Origin: Ahrensia sp.
GTDB taxonomy: Bacteria; Pseudomonadota; Alphaproteobacteria; Rhizobiales; Rhizobiaceae
Direction of reading: 5' to 3'
DNA length: 5,962 bases
NCBI GenBank assembly: GCA_003233475.1
Contig: QILU01000081.1
Coordinates: 1-5,962 of the forward strand
Shown here piece by piece: positions 1 to 5,890 of the stretch. The translations under genes were made by a program, and so were the position numbers. Each line of letters starts with the position of its first letter. The stretch's first letter is position 1. Below the pieces are notes generated by a model. That model was given only the letters and a program-made list of their open reading frames with translations, was not told the origin of the DNA and made no database searches.

Positions 1-92
1 TCGCATTTTCCGCATTGCAGGGGGCGGGATTTTGGAACATCTGCAGGTGGATCACGAAACTGTGCGTCACAGGCGGGGCAAATTATTGTCAT
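1..92 (-). CDS. MJ0042-type zinc-ribbon protein, 5' part only
   Basis: Only the first 30 codons lie in the window; the gene runs off the left edge. Reading the minus strand from the ATG at 92-90, the protein begins MTIICPACDAQF and carries two CxxC knuckles, Cys5/Cys8 and Cys27/Cys30, with an Arg-Pro-Leu-Gln lead-in to the second (LQCGKC). This is the pattern of the N-terminal MJ0042 zinc-ribbon domain, common in alphaproteobacterial proteins that often continue with a membrane segment and a poorly characterised C-terminal domain. The zinc ribbon presumably binds one Zn2+ through the four cysteines; the function of the full protein is not known. It is divergent from ftsE, a neighbourhood I recall as typical of Hyphomicrobiales, and could share regulatory sites in the 218-bp spacer. 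The ribosome binding site is weak, and an in-frame TTG lies only four codons upstream (104-102), so the start is likely but not certain. Confidence 0.82.
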   Translation of the reverse strand, partial: MTIICPACDAQFRDPPADVPKSRPLQCGKC

Positions 93-182
93 TGATGATC
101 TCAATCCGGTAATAAACTGGCGCAACCGTATGGTTTACGAATCCTTTCAAATCTAGCGGATAAATGGTTAATGCTTCACTTA

Positions 183-204
183 TTTGCACAAGGCTTGTTG
201 CAAA
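183..204. repeat. Imperfect inverted repeat, possible operator
   Basis: The left arm TTTGCACAAG (183-192) is complementary to the right arm, CTTG (194-197) plus TGCAAA (199-204), around a central G and with one extra T at 198. All ten base pairs form if that T is bulged. The near-zero loop makes an RNA hairpin implausible, so a protein-binding dyad is the better reading. It lies 25 bp upstream of the CtrA-like box. The binding protein is unknown. Confidence 0.35.
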
Positions 205-228
205 ATTCGCTGTGAAAAGCTCGCCATG

Positions 229-243
229 TTAAAGAAGTGTTAA
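229..243 (+). promoter_or_regulatory. CtrA-type binding box
   Basis: The sequence TTAA-AGAAGTG-TTAA matches the full consensus for the alphaproteobacterial cell-cycle regulator CtrA (TTAA-N7-TTAA, and here followed by the favoured C). It ends 67 bp before the ftsE ATG, a reasonable place for an activator or repressor site of ftsE, and could also affect the divergent zinc-ribbon gene. The match is seen directly; binding by CtrA is inferred from the consensus. Confidence 0.55.
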
Positions 244-310
244 CCATACAGGCCTGACACCTGAATTAGATGAAATTTGCCCCACCAGACTCTAGTTACT
301 GAGCTTGAAG

Positions 311-970
311 ATGATCCGTTTTGATAATGTTGGTGTCCGGTATGGAATGGGAGAAGAAATTCTCAAGGATTTGACGTTTTCCATCAAACCGGGATCGTTT
401 CAGTTTCTTACCGGCCCCTCAGGGGCGGGGAAAACCAGCATGTTGCGGTTGTTGTTTTTGTCGCTCAAGCCGACCCGTGGGTTGATCAGTATATTTGGAC
501 AGGATGCGGCGACCCTGGGTCATAAGGAACTGCCCGCGATCAGGCGGCGCATCGGGATAGTCTTTCAGGATTTCAGGTTGCTTGATCACCTCACTCTATA
601 TGAAAATGTGGCCCTGCCGCTTCGGGTTCGCGGTGATGATGAAGCGAGTTATCGTCGTGATGTTATTGATTTGCTGAAATGGGTGGGGTTGACCGAACGG
701 ATTGACGCCTTTCCCTCGGTGCTGTCGGGGGGAGAACAACAAAGAGCTGCGGTGGCCCGGGCGCTGATCGACCAGCCTGAATTGTTGTTGGCAGATGAAC
801 CCACGGGCAATCTCGACCCCACGTTGGCGAAGCGCTTGTTGCGGTTGTTTATTGAACTGAACCGGTCGGGAACCTCCGTCGTGATCGCGACCCATGATCT
901 GAATTTGATGGATCAGTATGATGCCAGGCGTTTGGTGTTAAATGATGGGCGGTTGCAGGTCTATGACTGA
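311..970 (+). CDS. ftsE: Cell division ATP-binding protein FtsE
   Basis: FtsE is the cytoplasmic ATPase of the FtsEX complex, which joins the divisome and uses ATP hydrolysis to control periplasmic peptidoglycan hydrolases through FtsX. The 219-aa protein is the usual family length and has every ABC-ATPase motif: Walker A GPSGAGKTS (35-43), Q-loop Gln86 in VFQDFRLL, the signature LSGGEQQR (138-145), Walker B LLLADEPTGNLD (158-169, catalytic Glu163) and the switch His195. The start MIRFDNVGVRYG matches the usual N-terminus of alphaproteobacterial FtsE; an in-frame TTG two codons earlier (305) is less likely, because the GAG at 301-303 is well spaced for the ATG. The 3' end overlaps ftsX by 8 bp, so the two are translationally coupled. 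A CtrA-like box lies upstream. Confidence 0.96.
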   Translation: MIRFDNVGVRYGMGEEILKDLTFSIKPGSFQFLTGPSGAGKTSMLRLLFLSLKPTRGLISIFGQDAATLGHKELPAIRRRIGIVFQDFRLLDHLTLYENVALPLRVRGDDEASYRRDVIDLLKWVGLTERIDAFPSVLSGGEQQRAAVARALIDQPELLLADEPTGNLDPTLAKRLLRLFIELNRSGTSVVIATHDLNLMDQYDARRLVLNDGRLQVYD

Positions 971-1979
971 GCGTTTTTCCACCCATTATGCGGATGAGCA
1001 GCCGCAAGATTTAGACCCGGCTATGCAAGAGCAGAATAGGGATAATGAATTGCTCACCCGTAAGCGTAAATTCCATTCAATCGTGCCGAGTACATCCGTC
1101 GCCGGGACGTCGCTTATGCTGGTAATCGCAATTATGGCGTTTCTGGCGAGCCTCACCTTGGGGGCGGTATCGTTGGTCAATGATACGGCGCGGGGGTGGC
1201 AAAATGATATTTCACGGGAAGTGACCATTCAGGTACGTGAGGTGGAGGGTCAGGACATGGAGGCGGCGCTTATTAAAGTTCGCCAGCTTGCGGGCGGAAC
1301 CTCAGGCGTTCAAAGCGTCACGGTGATGGACGAAGCGGCACTTGCACGGTTGTTGGAACCGTGGCTTGGCAGTGGTCTTGACTTGAATGATCTGCCGGTT
1401 CCGCGGTTGGTGACGCTTACTATAGACGAAAACAACCCGCCGGATTTGGAGGCGCTTCAGAAAAAGATTTCTGCTGCGGTTCCCACTGCCAGCCTTGACG
1501 ACCACCGGATTTGGGTTGATCGATTGACCACCATGGCGCGAACCACAATTATTGGTGGAGTTGTGATTTTTCTTATGATGATGGCGGCAACGGTGATGAC
1601 GGTGGTGTTTGCCACGAGGGGCACCATGTCGGGAAATCGGCATGTCATAGAAGTGTTGCATTTTGTCGGGGCGGAACAATCGTTTATTGCTGCGCAATTC
1701 CAAAAACATTTTTTACTGTTGGGCTTGAAAGGCGCGCTGGTGGGAGGTGCTTTGGCAATTTTGTGCTTTGTTGGGGTGGGTTACTGGTCGAATGCTAATA
1801 TTGCGGATCCGGCGGGTGAACAGGTTACAGCGTTGTTTGGTGCGTTTTCTGTGGGGCTGAGCGGATATGTGGGAACAGGATTGTTGGTTTTTTTCATTGC
1901 ACTGCTGAGCGCCATTACTTCGCGGTACACGGTTTTTCGCCATGTTGGGTCATTGGATCGCAACGCCAGGCCACAATAA
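963..1979 (+). CDS. ftsX: Cell division protein FtsX
   Basis: FtsX is the membrane partner of FtsE; its large periplasmic loop transmits the ATPase state to cell-wall hydrolases or their activators. The 338-aa product has the expected topology: a polar cytoplasmic N-terminus (1-42), TM1 (about 46-72), a periplasmic domain (about 73-190), TM2 (about 194-217), TM3 (about 252-275) and TM4 (about 303-325). The cytoplasmic loop contains VIEVLHFVGA (228-237), the conserved FtsX/MacB-type stretch after TM2. The ATG at 963 overlaps the end of ftsE by 8 bp; an in-frame ATG at 942 would add seven residues (MMGGCRS) and is less attractive. The charged N-terminal tail before TM1 is common in alphaproteobacterial FtsX. 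No hairpin terminator follows the stop. Confidence 0.94.
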   Translation: MTERFSTHYADEQPQDLDPAMQEQNRDNELLTRKRKFHSIVPSTSVAGTSLMLVIAIMAFLASLTLGAVSLVNDTARGWQNDISREVTIQVREVEGQDMEAALIKVRQLAGGTSGVQSVTVMDEAALARLLEPWLGSGLDLNDLPVPRLVTLTIDENNPPDLEALQKKISAAVPTASLDDHRIWVDRLTTMARTTIIGGVVIFLMMMAATVMTVVFATRGTMSGNRHVIEVLHFVGAEQSFIAAQFQKHFLLLGLKGALVGGALAILCFVGVGYWSNANIADPAGEQVTALFGAFSVGLSGYVGTGLLVFFIALLSAITSRYTVFRHVGSLDRNARPQ

Positions 1980-2142
1980 AAATAAAATAGAACAGGATTT
2001 TTTCGTCCCGCGTGTAACCGTTACATAACCTTAATGGCACTTGCCCTCTCGCTGCCACATAGGAAATATAGTAGTGTAGTAGAATCAATTATTCGCAAAC
2101 GGTCAGAATATCAATTTCCGGCCCTGGGTGATCGGTGTGTTC

Positions 2143-2850
2143 ATGACAGACATGACAATGCAAAAATCAACCTCTCTTGGCAAAAAGACCGTTTCCGGTG
2201 TGGGGCGGCTTGTATCCAAATTGTTCCGTTTTGTAATGAAACTGGTTCTGGTGGCCTCGTTTGTATTGGCAGGATTGTTTTTTGGTGGTTTTTTTCAGTT
2301 TTCAAGCAAAGTAATTGGTTTTGAAACGCCGGTTGATGTGGAACCGGCCCAAGGGATTGTGGTTTTAACCGGGGGCTCAGCGCGAATTGTAAAAGCGATT
2401 AAATTGTTGGAGCAGAAAAAAGCCGAGCGGTTGTTGATATCCGGCGTACACCACGGAGTTTCCCTGTCGGCAATTTTGAAAAATAATACCATCAGCACCG
2501 CCGTTTCGAACTGCTGCGTTGATACGGAATCGGTGGCAAAAAACACTGCAGGCAATGCGTTTGAGACCAGCAAATGGATAGAGGCTAACGGGTATAAATC
2601 TTTGATATTGGTGACAAGTGCCTACCATATGCCACGCAGCCTGTTAGAGTTCCGGCGCACAATGCCCGACATTAAACTCGTACCTTTCCCGATAAAACTG
2701 GATGCCTTGCAACAGAAAGGCTGGTGGAAAAACCCCGAAACATTGCGGTTTATGATTTCAGAATATTCGCAATATGTGGGGGCCTGGATGAAAAATTTTG
2801 TTTCGCCCAAGACACTGGATGCATGGCGTAGCAGCGTGATGGGAAAATAG
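2143..2850 (+). CDS. Membrane-anchored DUF218 protein (SanA/ElyC/YdcF-like)
   Basis: The 235-aa product has a basic N-terminus, one hydrophobic anchor (about 34-53) and a DUF218 domain that would face the periplasm. Family hallmarks are the opening strand GIVVLTGGSARI (71-82), LLISGVHHG (97-105), the acidic/polar NTAGNAFET segment (134-142) and LILVTSAYHMPRS (154-166). Escherichia coli relatives SanA and ElyC affect envelope permeability and peptidoglycan or lipid-carrier use, but their biochemistry is not settled, so only an envelope-maintenance role is inferred here. The ATG at 2143 is chosen; in-frame GTG 2128 and ATGs at 2152 and 2158 are alternatives, and none has a strong ribosome binding site. 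It lies 163 bp after ftsX and 66 bp before plsC. A GAATC site lies at 2082-2086 in the spacer. Family assignment is firm, function is not. Confidence 0.87.
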   Translation: MTDMTMQKSTSLGKKTVSGVGRLVSKLFRFVMKLVLVASFVLAGLFFGGFFQFSSKVIGFETPVDVEPAQGIVVLTGGSARIVKAIKLLEQKKAERLLISGVHHGVSLSAILKNNTISTAVSNCCVDTESVAKNTAGNAFETSKWIEANGYKSLILVTSAYHMPRSLLEFRRTMPDIKLVPFPIKLDALQQKGWWKNPETLRFMISEYSQYVGAWMKNFVSPKTLDAWRSSVMGK

Positions 2851-2916
2851 GGCGGTTTTATTTTTCGCAAAAAAGCATTAGTCAGTTCCTGAGCTTCTTT
2901 TTTTACGTGAATTTCA

Positions 2917-3720
2917 ATGATCTATCTGCGTTCTCTGGCGTTTAATTTCTCCTGGTACATCAATATTCTGCTGCAGTTGATCTTGCAGTCCCCATGGTAT
3001 TTTTTCCTGTCCCATGAAAACGCGACAAAGGTTCCTAAGCGCTGGGCAAACAGTACCGACTGGCTGATGAAGGTGCTGGCGGGAATAGATGTTGAAATAA
3101 TCGACCAGCACCATTTGCCGCAAGATGGTTGTATTGTGGCGTGTAAGCACCAATCAATCTGGGAGTTCGGAGCCGTTAATGCCATGTTGCGGGACGGGGC
3201 GTTTGTGCTGAAATCGGAGTTGATGAAAATCCCGTTTTTTGGCTGGTATGTGGCGAAGCTTAATCACATTCCCATTCGTCGCGGAGATAAGGGCAAAGCC
3301 ATGCGGGGGATGATCAAACATGCCAAGCAACGGGTGGCAGACGGGCGCCAGATTTTAATATTTCCAGAGGGTACGCGCATGGTACCGGGGGGAGAAACCA
3401 ATTATCGCTATGGGGTAACGCGGTTATATCTGGATTTGAACTGCCCGGTTGTGCCAGTGGCATTGAGTTCGGGCCTTAACTGGCCACGGCGAAAATTCCT
3501 GCGGTACCCCGGAACTATCCGTACCAAATTTTTGGAACCAATTATGCCCGGCCTTTCTGGTGAAGCGTTTTCAAAAGAACTGGAAAAGCGCATCGAAGAG
3601 GCTTGTGATGAATTATACTGGATGGCGTCAAAAGACCGGGTACATCCGCCGCTTTCGGATGAGGTAAAAACCTGCATAGCGCGCCACGAGCAACGTCTGG
3701 AAATCAAGAAAGCAAAGTAA
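2917..3720 (+). CDS. plsC: 1-acyl-sn-glycerol-3-phosphate acyltransferase (PlsC type)
   Basis: This enzyme class adds the second acyl chain to lysophosphatidic acid, making phosphatidic acid for phospholipid synthesis at the inner membrane. The 267-aa protein has a hydrophobic N-terminal segment (about 7-31) and the acyltransferase motifs in order: block I KHQSIWE with His78 and Glu83, block II around VLKSELMKIPFFGW (97-110) and IPIRRG (118-123), block III FPEGTR (149-154) and block IV VPVAL (179-183). Block I is HX4E rather than the textbook HX4D, a variant I recall from other proteobacterial homologues, so the enzyme is probably active. An alternative is a paralogue acting on another lysolipid, such as an ornithine-lipid acyltransferase; sequence alone cannot separate these. 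The ATG at 2917 has only a weak upstream ribosome binding site. No terminator is seen after the stop. Confidence 0.88.
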   Translation: MIYLRSLAFNFSWYINILLQLILQSPWYFFLSHENATKVPKRWANSTDWLMKVLAGIDVEIIDQHHLPQDGCIVACKHQSIWEFGAVNAMLRDGAFVLKSELMKIPFFGWYVAKLNHIPIRRGDKGKAMRGMIKHAKQRVADGRQILIFPEGTRMVPGGETNYRYGVTRLYLDLNCPVVPVALSSGLNWPRRKFLRYPGTIRTKFLEPIMPGLSGEAFSKELEKRIEEACDELYWMASKDRVHPPLSDEVKTCIARHEQRLEIKKAK

Positions 3721-3722
3721 TT

Positions 3723-3740
3723 TTGTTCTTGTAATGTTCT
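3723..3740 (+). promoter_or_regulatory. LexA-type SOS box, distal copy
   Basis: The sequence contains GTTC (3725-3728), seven bases, then GTTC (3736-3739), matching the direct-repeat LexA operator GTTC-N7-GTTC of Alphaproteobacteria (the complement of GAAC-N7-GAAC). It lies 43 bp before the ATG at 3783, in the promoter zone, and is the first of two adjacent boxes. The match is direct; LexA binding is inferred. Confidence 0.72.
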
Positions 3741-3746
3741 GTTAAT

Positions 3747-3764
3747 ATGTTCTAGTTATGTTCT
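3747..3764 (+). promoter_or_regulatory. LexA-type SOS box, proximal copy
   Basis: A second GTTC-N7-GTTC element, with GTTC at 3749-3752 and 3760-3763. Over 18 bases it is identical to the distal box at 15 positions and is offset from it by 24 bp, a little over two helical turns, so two LexA dimers could sit side by side. A TAATAT hexamer at 3743-3748, between the boxes, could serve as a -10 element and would be covered by bound LexA, though no well-spaced -35 goes with it. Confidence 0.72.
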
Positions 3765-3782
3765 CACACAAAGGAGAACAGC

Positions 3783-4187
3783 ATGGACGTTCAGACAACC
3801 CCGCATGGCGCTTATCAGCCCGTCTTACCCTTCGCCCCTGGTTTTGGGGGTTCACCCGTTGCTGAATGCCGGGAACCAGGCTCTGCATTTGGGGCAAAGG
3901 TGCCGCGAATGATCCGTTCTGTTGTTGAGGAAGCCGGCCTTGGGGGGTTTGTCTATTTGAAAGGGGTTTCCGGCAAAAGATATGTGTTTTCATCCATCAG
4001 CCCTGAACAGGCTTCCCTTTATGACAAGGCGCTTTTTGCGGTGACAAATTCGCAAGGAGAGTTGATGCGGATTGGTGAAATCTTCAGTGAACTTAAATCC
4101 CATGGCAGTGTGGTTTATGTTCATTTACTGGACCAGGAAAAGTCTGATAATGGGGAAACATTGGGTGATTTGCATGGATCACATTAA
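3783..4187 (+). CDS. Small protein of unknown function with a predicted SOS-controlled promoter
   Basis: I do not recognise a family. The 134-aa product has no signal peptide or membrane segment and is probably cytoplasmic. Residues 1-38 are rich in Pro, Gly and Ala and look flexible. Residues 40-118 look folded: a likely helix (PRMIRSVVEEAG), two strands around FVYLKGV and KRYVFSSI, a helix over SPEQASLYDKALFAV, another helix near IGEIFSELKSHG and a strand VVYVHLL. The tail (119-134) is polar. There is one cysteine, Cys29. No catalytic motif is apparent. The start is well fixed: AGGAG at 3772-3776 stands six bases before the ATG, the best ribosome binding site in the window. Two LexA-type boxes lie just upstream, so induction by DNA damage is expected. 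The stop is 8 bp from the end of the convergent chaC gene. The coding call is strong; a role in repair, mutagenesis or division arrest is only a guess from the operator. Confidence 0.83.
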   Translation: MDVQTTPHGAYQPVLPFAPGFGGSPVAECREPGSAFGAKVPRMIRSVVEEAGLGGFVYLKGVSGKRYVFSSISPEQASLYDKALFAVTNSQGELMRIGEIFSELKSHGSVVYVHLLDQEKSDNGETLGDLHGSH

Positions 4188-4200
4188 TGATCACATTAAT
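4177..4200. repeat. Perfect 12-bp tandem duplication spanning two convergent stop codons
   Basis: GATCACATTAAT occurs at 4177-4188 and again directly at 4189-4200. The first copy contains the TAA (4185-4187) of the plus-strand small gene; the second contains the stop (4196-4198, TTA on this strand) of the minus-strand chaC gene. A single copy would make the two stop codons overlap at one TTAA. The duplication therefore separates the two genes without changing either protein. Confidence 0.9.
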
Positions 4201-4735
4201 CGTTCTGCAAATCGTGGGCGACGCGCTCCATAAATTCATCATGAATTCCGATCTCGCGTAAGTGTTCGGCTGTGCTGAGGAAATATTCTTCATTCGGGCC
4301 GGACTTTCCCACCGCTCCCCTGATCTGTTTCAACAATTCCCGATGGCCCAGCTTTCCCGCATACTGGGGGTGAGTTTGATCAACCACATAGGTCAAGGTG
4401 GAGATGGTTTCGCCGGAATCCAACACTGCATCAATTTGGGTTTCCAGATAGACATTGGTGATCAGTTCCCGTTCGCGCAAATAGGCCAGTACGGGATTAT
4501 AAATTTCGTTCTTAACTTTATAGGCTTTGCCGATACAAATTCCGCCGTGGTCCAGCCCAAGCACTATCCCCGGCCGGGATTTCGTTCCCCGATGCACCCA
4601 TGAATAAATGCAAGGGGCGCGGTGCACTCCGTTCATGGTGGCTTTATGCACTTCAACATATTCAAAGCCCGGATTCCACATTAGTGAACCATATCCAAAA
4701 ACCCAGAAATAACCGTCATTTGGTGTGTTGCTCAT
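4196..4735 (-). CDS. chaC: Gamma-glutamylcyclotransferase, ChaC family
   Basis: ChaC-family enzymes split glutathione into 5-oxoproline and Cys-Gly, a cytosolic route of glutathione turnover. From the ATG at 4735 the protein is 179 aa, the usual size for bacterial members. It begins with a short lead and then FWVFGYGSLMWNPGF (10-24), which contains the substrate-binding GYGSL loop (14-18). VHRGTKSRPGIVLGLD (47-62) and YLRERELITNVYLE (85-98) are also characteristic; Glu90 is my best candidate for the catalytic glutamate, by analogy with the REKGGY region of human CHAC2. The reading frame extends upstream to an ATG at 4816, but those 27 extra residues are not typical of the family and contain an arbitrary-looking hydrophobic start, so the shorter form is preferred despite a weak ribosome binding site. 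It is divergent from the DUF2125 gene and converges on the small SOS-type gene, with no terminator between them. Confidence 0.92.
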   Translation of the reverse strand: MSNTPNDGYFWVFGYGSLMWNPGFEYVEVHKATMNGVHRAPCIYSWVHRGTKSRPGIVLGLDHGGICIGKAYKVKNEIYNPVLAYLRERELITNVYLETQIDAVLDSGETISTLTYVVDQTHPQYAGKLGHRELLKQIRGAVGKSGPNEEYFLSTAEHLREIGIHDEFMERVAHDLQND

Positions 4736-4864
4736 AAATCTGCCTGAAAGAGGATGTGGAAATCGGATTGCAGCGAAAATTTGTTTCATTGATTGTTTCA
4801 ATGCAAGAAAAAACAAGTAACAACTGGAAACAAGAATCGCAAATTATCAAATTTGGAAATGACA
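4736..4864. promoter_or_regulatory. Divergent spacer between chaC and the DUF2125 gene
   Basis: This 129-bp AT-rich spacer must carry both promoters. It contains TTGTTTCA twice (4781-4788 and 4793-4800), 12 bp apart start to start, and a GAATC site at 4834-4838. No promoter hexamer pair is convincing on either strand. The weak GGA at 4855-4857 is placed to serve the ATG at 4865. Confidence 0.4.
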
Positions 4865-5890
4865 ATGACCAAACCCGAAAACAAATCCATGTTTCGTCAT
4901 GGAATGGCAAAATGGGGATTGTTTATGGGAATGCTCTTTGTCGTTTGGTTTGGGGGCTGGTTTGTCTTTGCTAATTTTGCCGATGGTAAGATTGGCGAAA
5001 CATTAAGTTTGATGAAAGATCGTGGCATTGATCTCAGATGTGACAACCGTCAAATCAAAGGCTTCCCATTTCGAATTGGGGTCAATTGTGATCAGGTGAG
5101 TATTGGTAACGCACGGGAGGCCTTTCAACTCAAAGGCGGTGCGCTTCGCACCACGGCTATTTTGTATGCACCAGGTGAATTGATTGCAGAGCTGGATGGC
5201 CCGTTTAAGGCCTGGCCCGGGGGGGGTGAGATCACTGCAAACTGGGAGCTGATGCGGCTTTTTGCGGACGTTAATTTTTCCGGGGGCTTTGAGCGCGTTT
5301 CCTTGAATTATTCAAAATTTGATGTGCGAACAAAACTTGCCAAATTATCAATCGGTAAGGGCGGGCTGCACCTGCGCCCAACACCGGGGGAAGAGGCTTC
5401 GCTTGATATCGCCGGGAATGCCACCGATTTAACTGCTCTGGCTGAGCCATTTCTACAGGTTCCAAAGGCAAGCCTTTCGGTCGATGTTATGCTGAAAGAC
5501 GGGTATTCGAAACTTGTGTCACAGCGGCGCCCATTGCAGCAGGTGTTGCGCGAGGGAGTGAATCTGGTTTTGCGTTCAGGGGAATTAAAAGTGGCTGAAG
5601 GAGGCCGTATTGTGCTCTCCGGTCCATTGGAATTGCACCCGGACGGGACATTAAGCGGGGAAATCAGCATTGGTGTTTCCAATACAGAATCTCTTATCGC
5701 GTGGGCTGGAAAAGTTGATCCGCAGTTTCAACAAGTTGTCGCCGTCATCGGGCAAGCGGTTGCTGGAATGGGGAAAAAAACCAAATTTGGCAATGAGGAA
5801 CTGTCTTCGATCAGCGTGCAAATAAAACGCGGTATTGTGCGTTTGGGGTTTATTCAGTTGGCCAGAATTCCGCCGCTAATACTGGAATGA
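4865..5890 (+). CDS. DUF2125 family membrane-anchored protein
   Basis: The 341-aa product has a basic N-terminus, one membrane anchor (about 17-36) and a long, strand-rich domain expected in the periplasm. The segment after the anchor, with Cys59 and Cys75 flanking GFPFRI (66-71), is the signature I associate with DUF2125, common in Hyphomicrobiales and relatives; the two cysteines could form a disulfide. The rest repeats short hydrophobic/polar strands with LDIAGNATDL-like and LSGPLELHPDGTLSGEI-like stretches, reminiscent of AsmA-type repeats, though common ancestry is only a suggestion. Function is unknown. The ATG at 4865 has GGA seven bases upstream; the ATG at 4859 is two codons longer and nearly as likely, while an in-frame TTG at 4793 has no ribosome binding site. 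It is divergent from chaC. Confidence 0.88.
   Translation: MTKPENKSMFRHGMAKWGLFMGMLFVVWFGGWFVFANFADGKIGETLSLMKDRGIDLRCDNRQIKGFPFRIGVNCDQVSIGNAREAFQLKGGALRTTAILYAPGELIAELDGPFKAWPGGGEITANWELMRLFADVNFSGGFERVSLNYSKFDVRTKLAKLSIGKGGLHLRPTPGEEASLDIAGNATDLTALAEPFLQVPKASLSVDVMLKDGYSKLVSQRRPLQQVLREGVNLVLRSGELKVAEGGRIVLSGPLELHPDGTLSGEISIGVSNTESLIAWAGKVDPQFQQVVAVIGQAVAGMGKKTKFGNEELSSISVQIKRGIVRLGFIQLARIPPLILE

Larger units (their letters stand above)
93..310. promoter_or_regulatory. Divergent regulatory region between the zinc-ribbon gene and ftsE
   Basis: This 218-bp spacer has no convincing open reading frame and must hold the promoters of both flanking genes. Visible elements are a GAATC site (139-143), a TTAA half-site (168-171), an imperfect dyad (183-204), a full TTAA-N7-TTAA box (229-243) and a GACTC site (288-292). 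The ftsE ribosome binding site is probably the GAG at 301-303. No clear sigma70 -35/-10 pair could be picked out; in CtrA-activated promoters the box commonly overlaps a poor -35, which would fit. Assigning each element to one of the two genes is inference. Confidence 0.6.

Noticed and set aside
2021..2034. TTAC-N6-TTAA, similar to a CtrA box, upstream of the DUF218 gene.
   Set aside because: One mismatch in the first half and a six-base instead of seven-base spacer.
2035..2057. TGGCAC followed by TTGCC, resembling a sigma54 promoter.
   Set aside because: The GG and GC elements do not have the required 10-bp spacing.
2034..2324. 96-aa frame overlapping the start of the DUF218 gene.
   Set aside because: Most of it overlaps the DUF218 coding sequence in another frame, it has no clear ribosome binding site, and its protein resembles no family.
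4736..4816. 27-residue N-terminal extension of the ChaC frame.
   Set aside because: Not typical of the family and without a ribosome binding site; it lies in the divergent promoter region.
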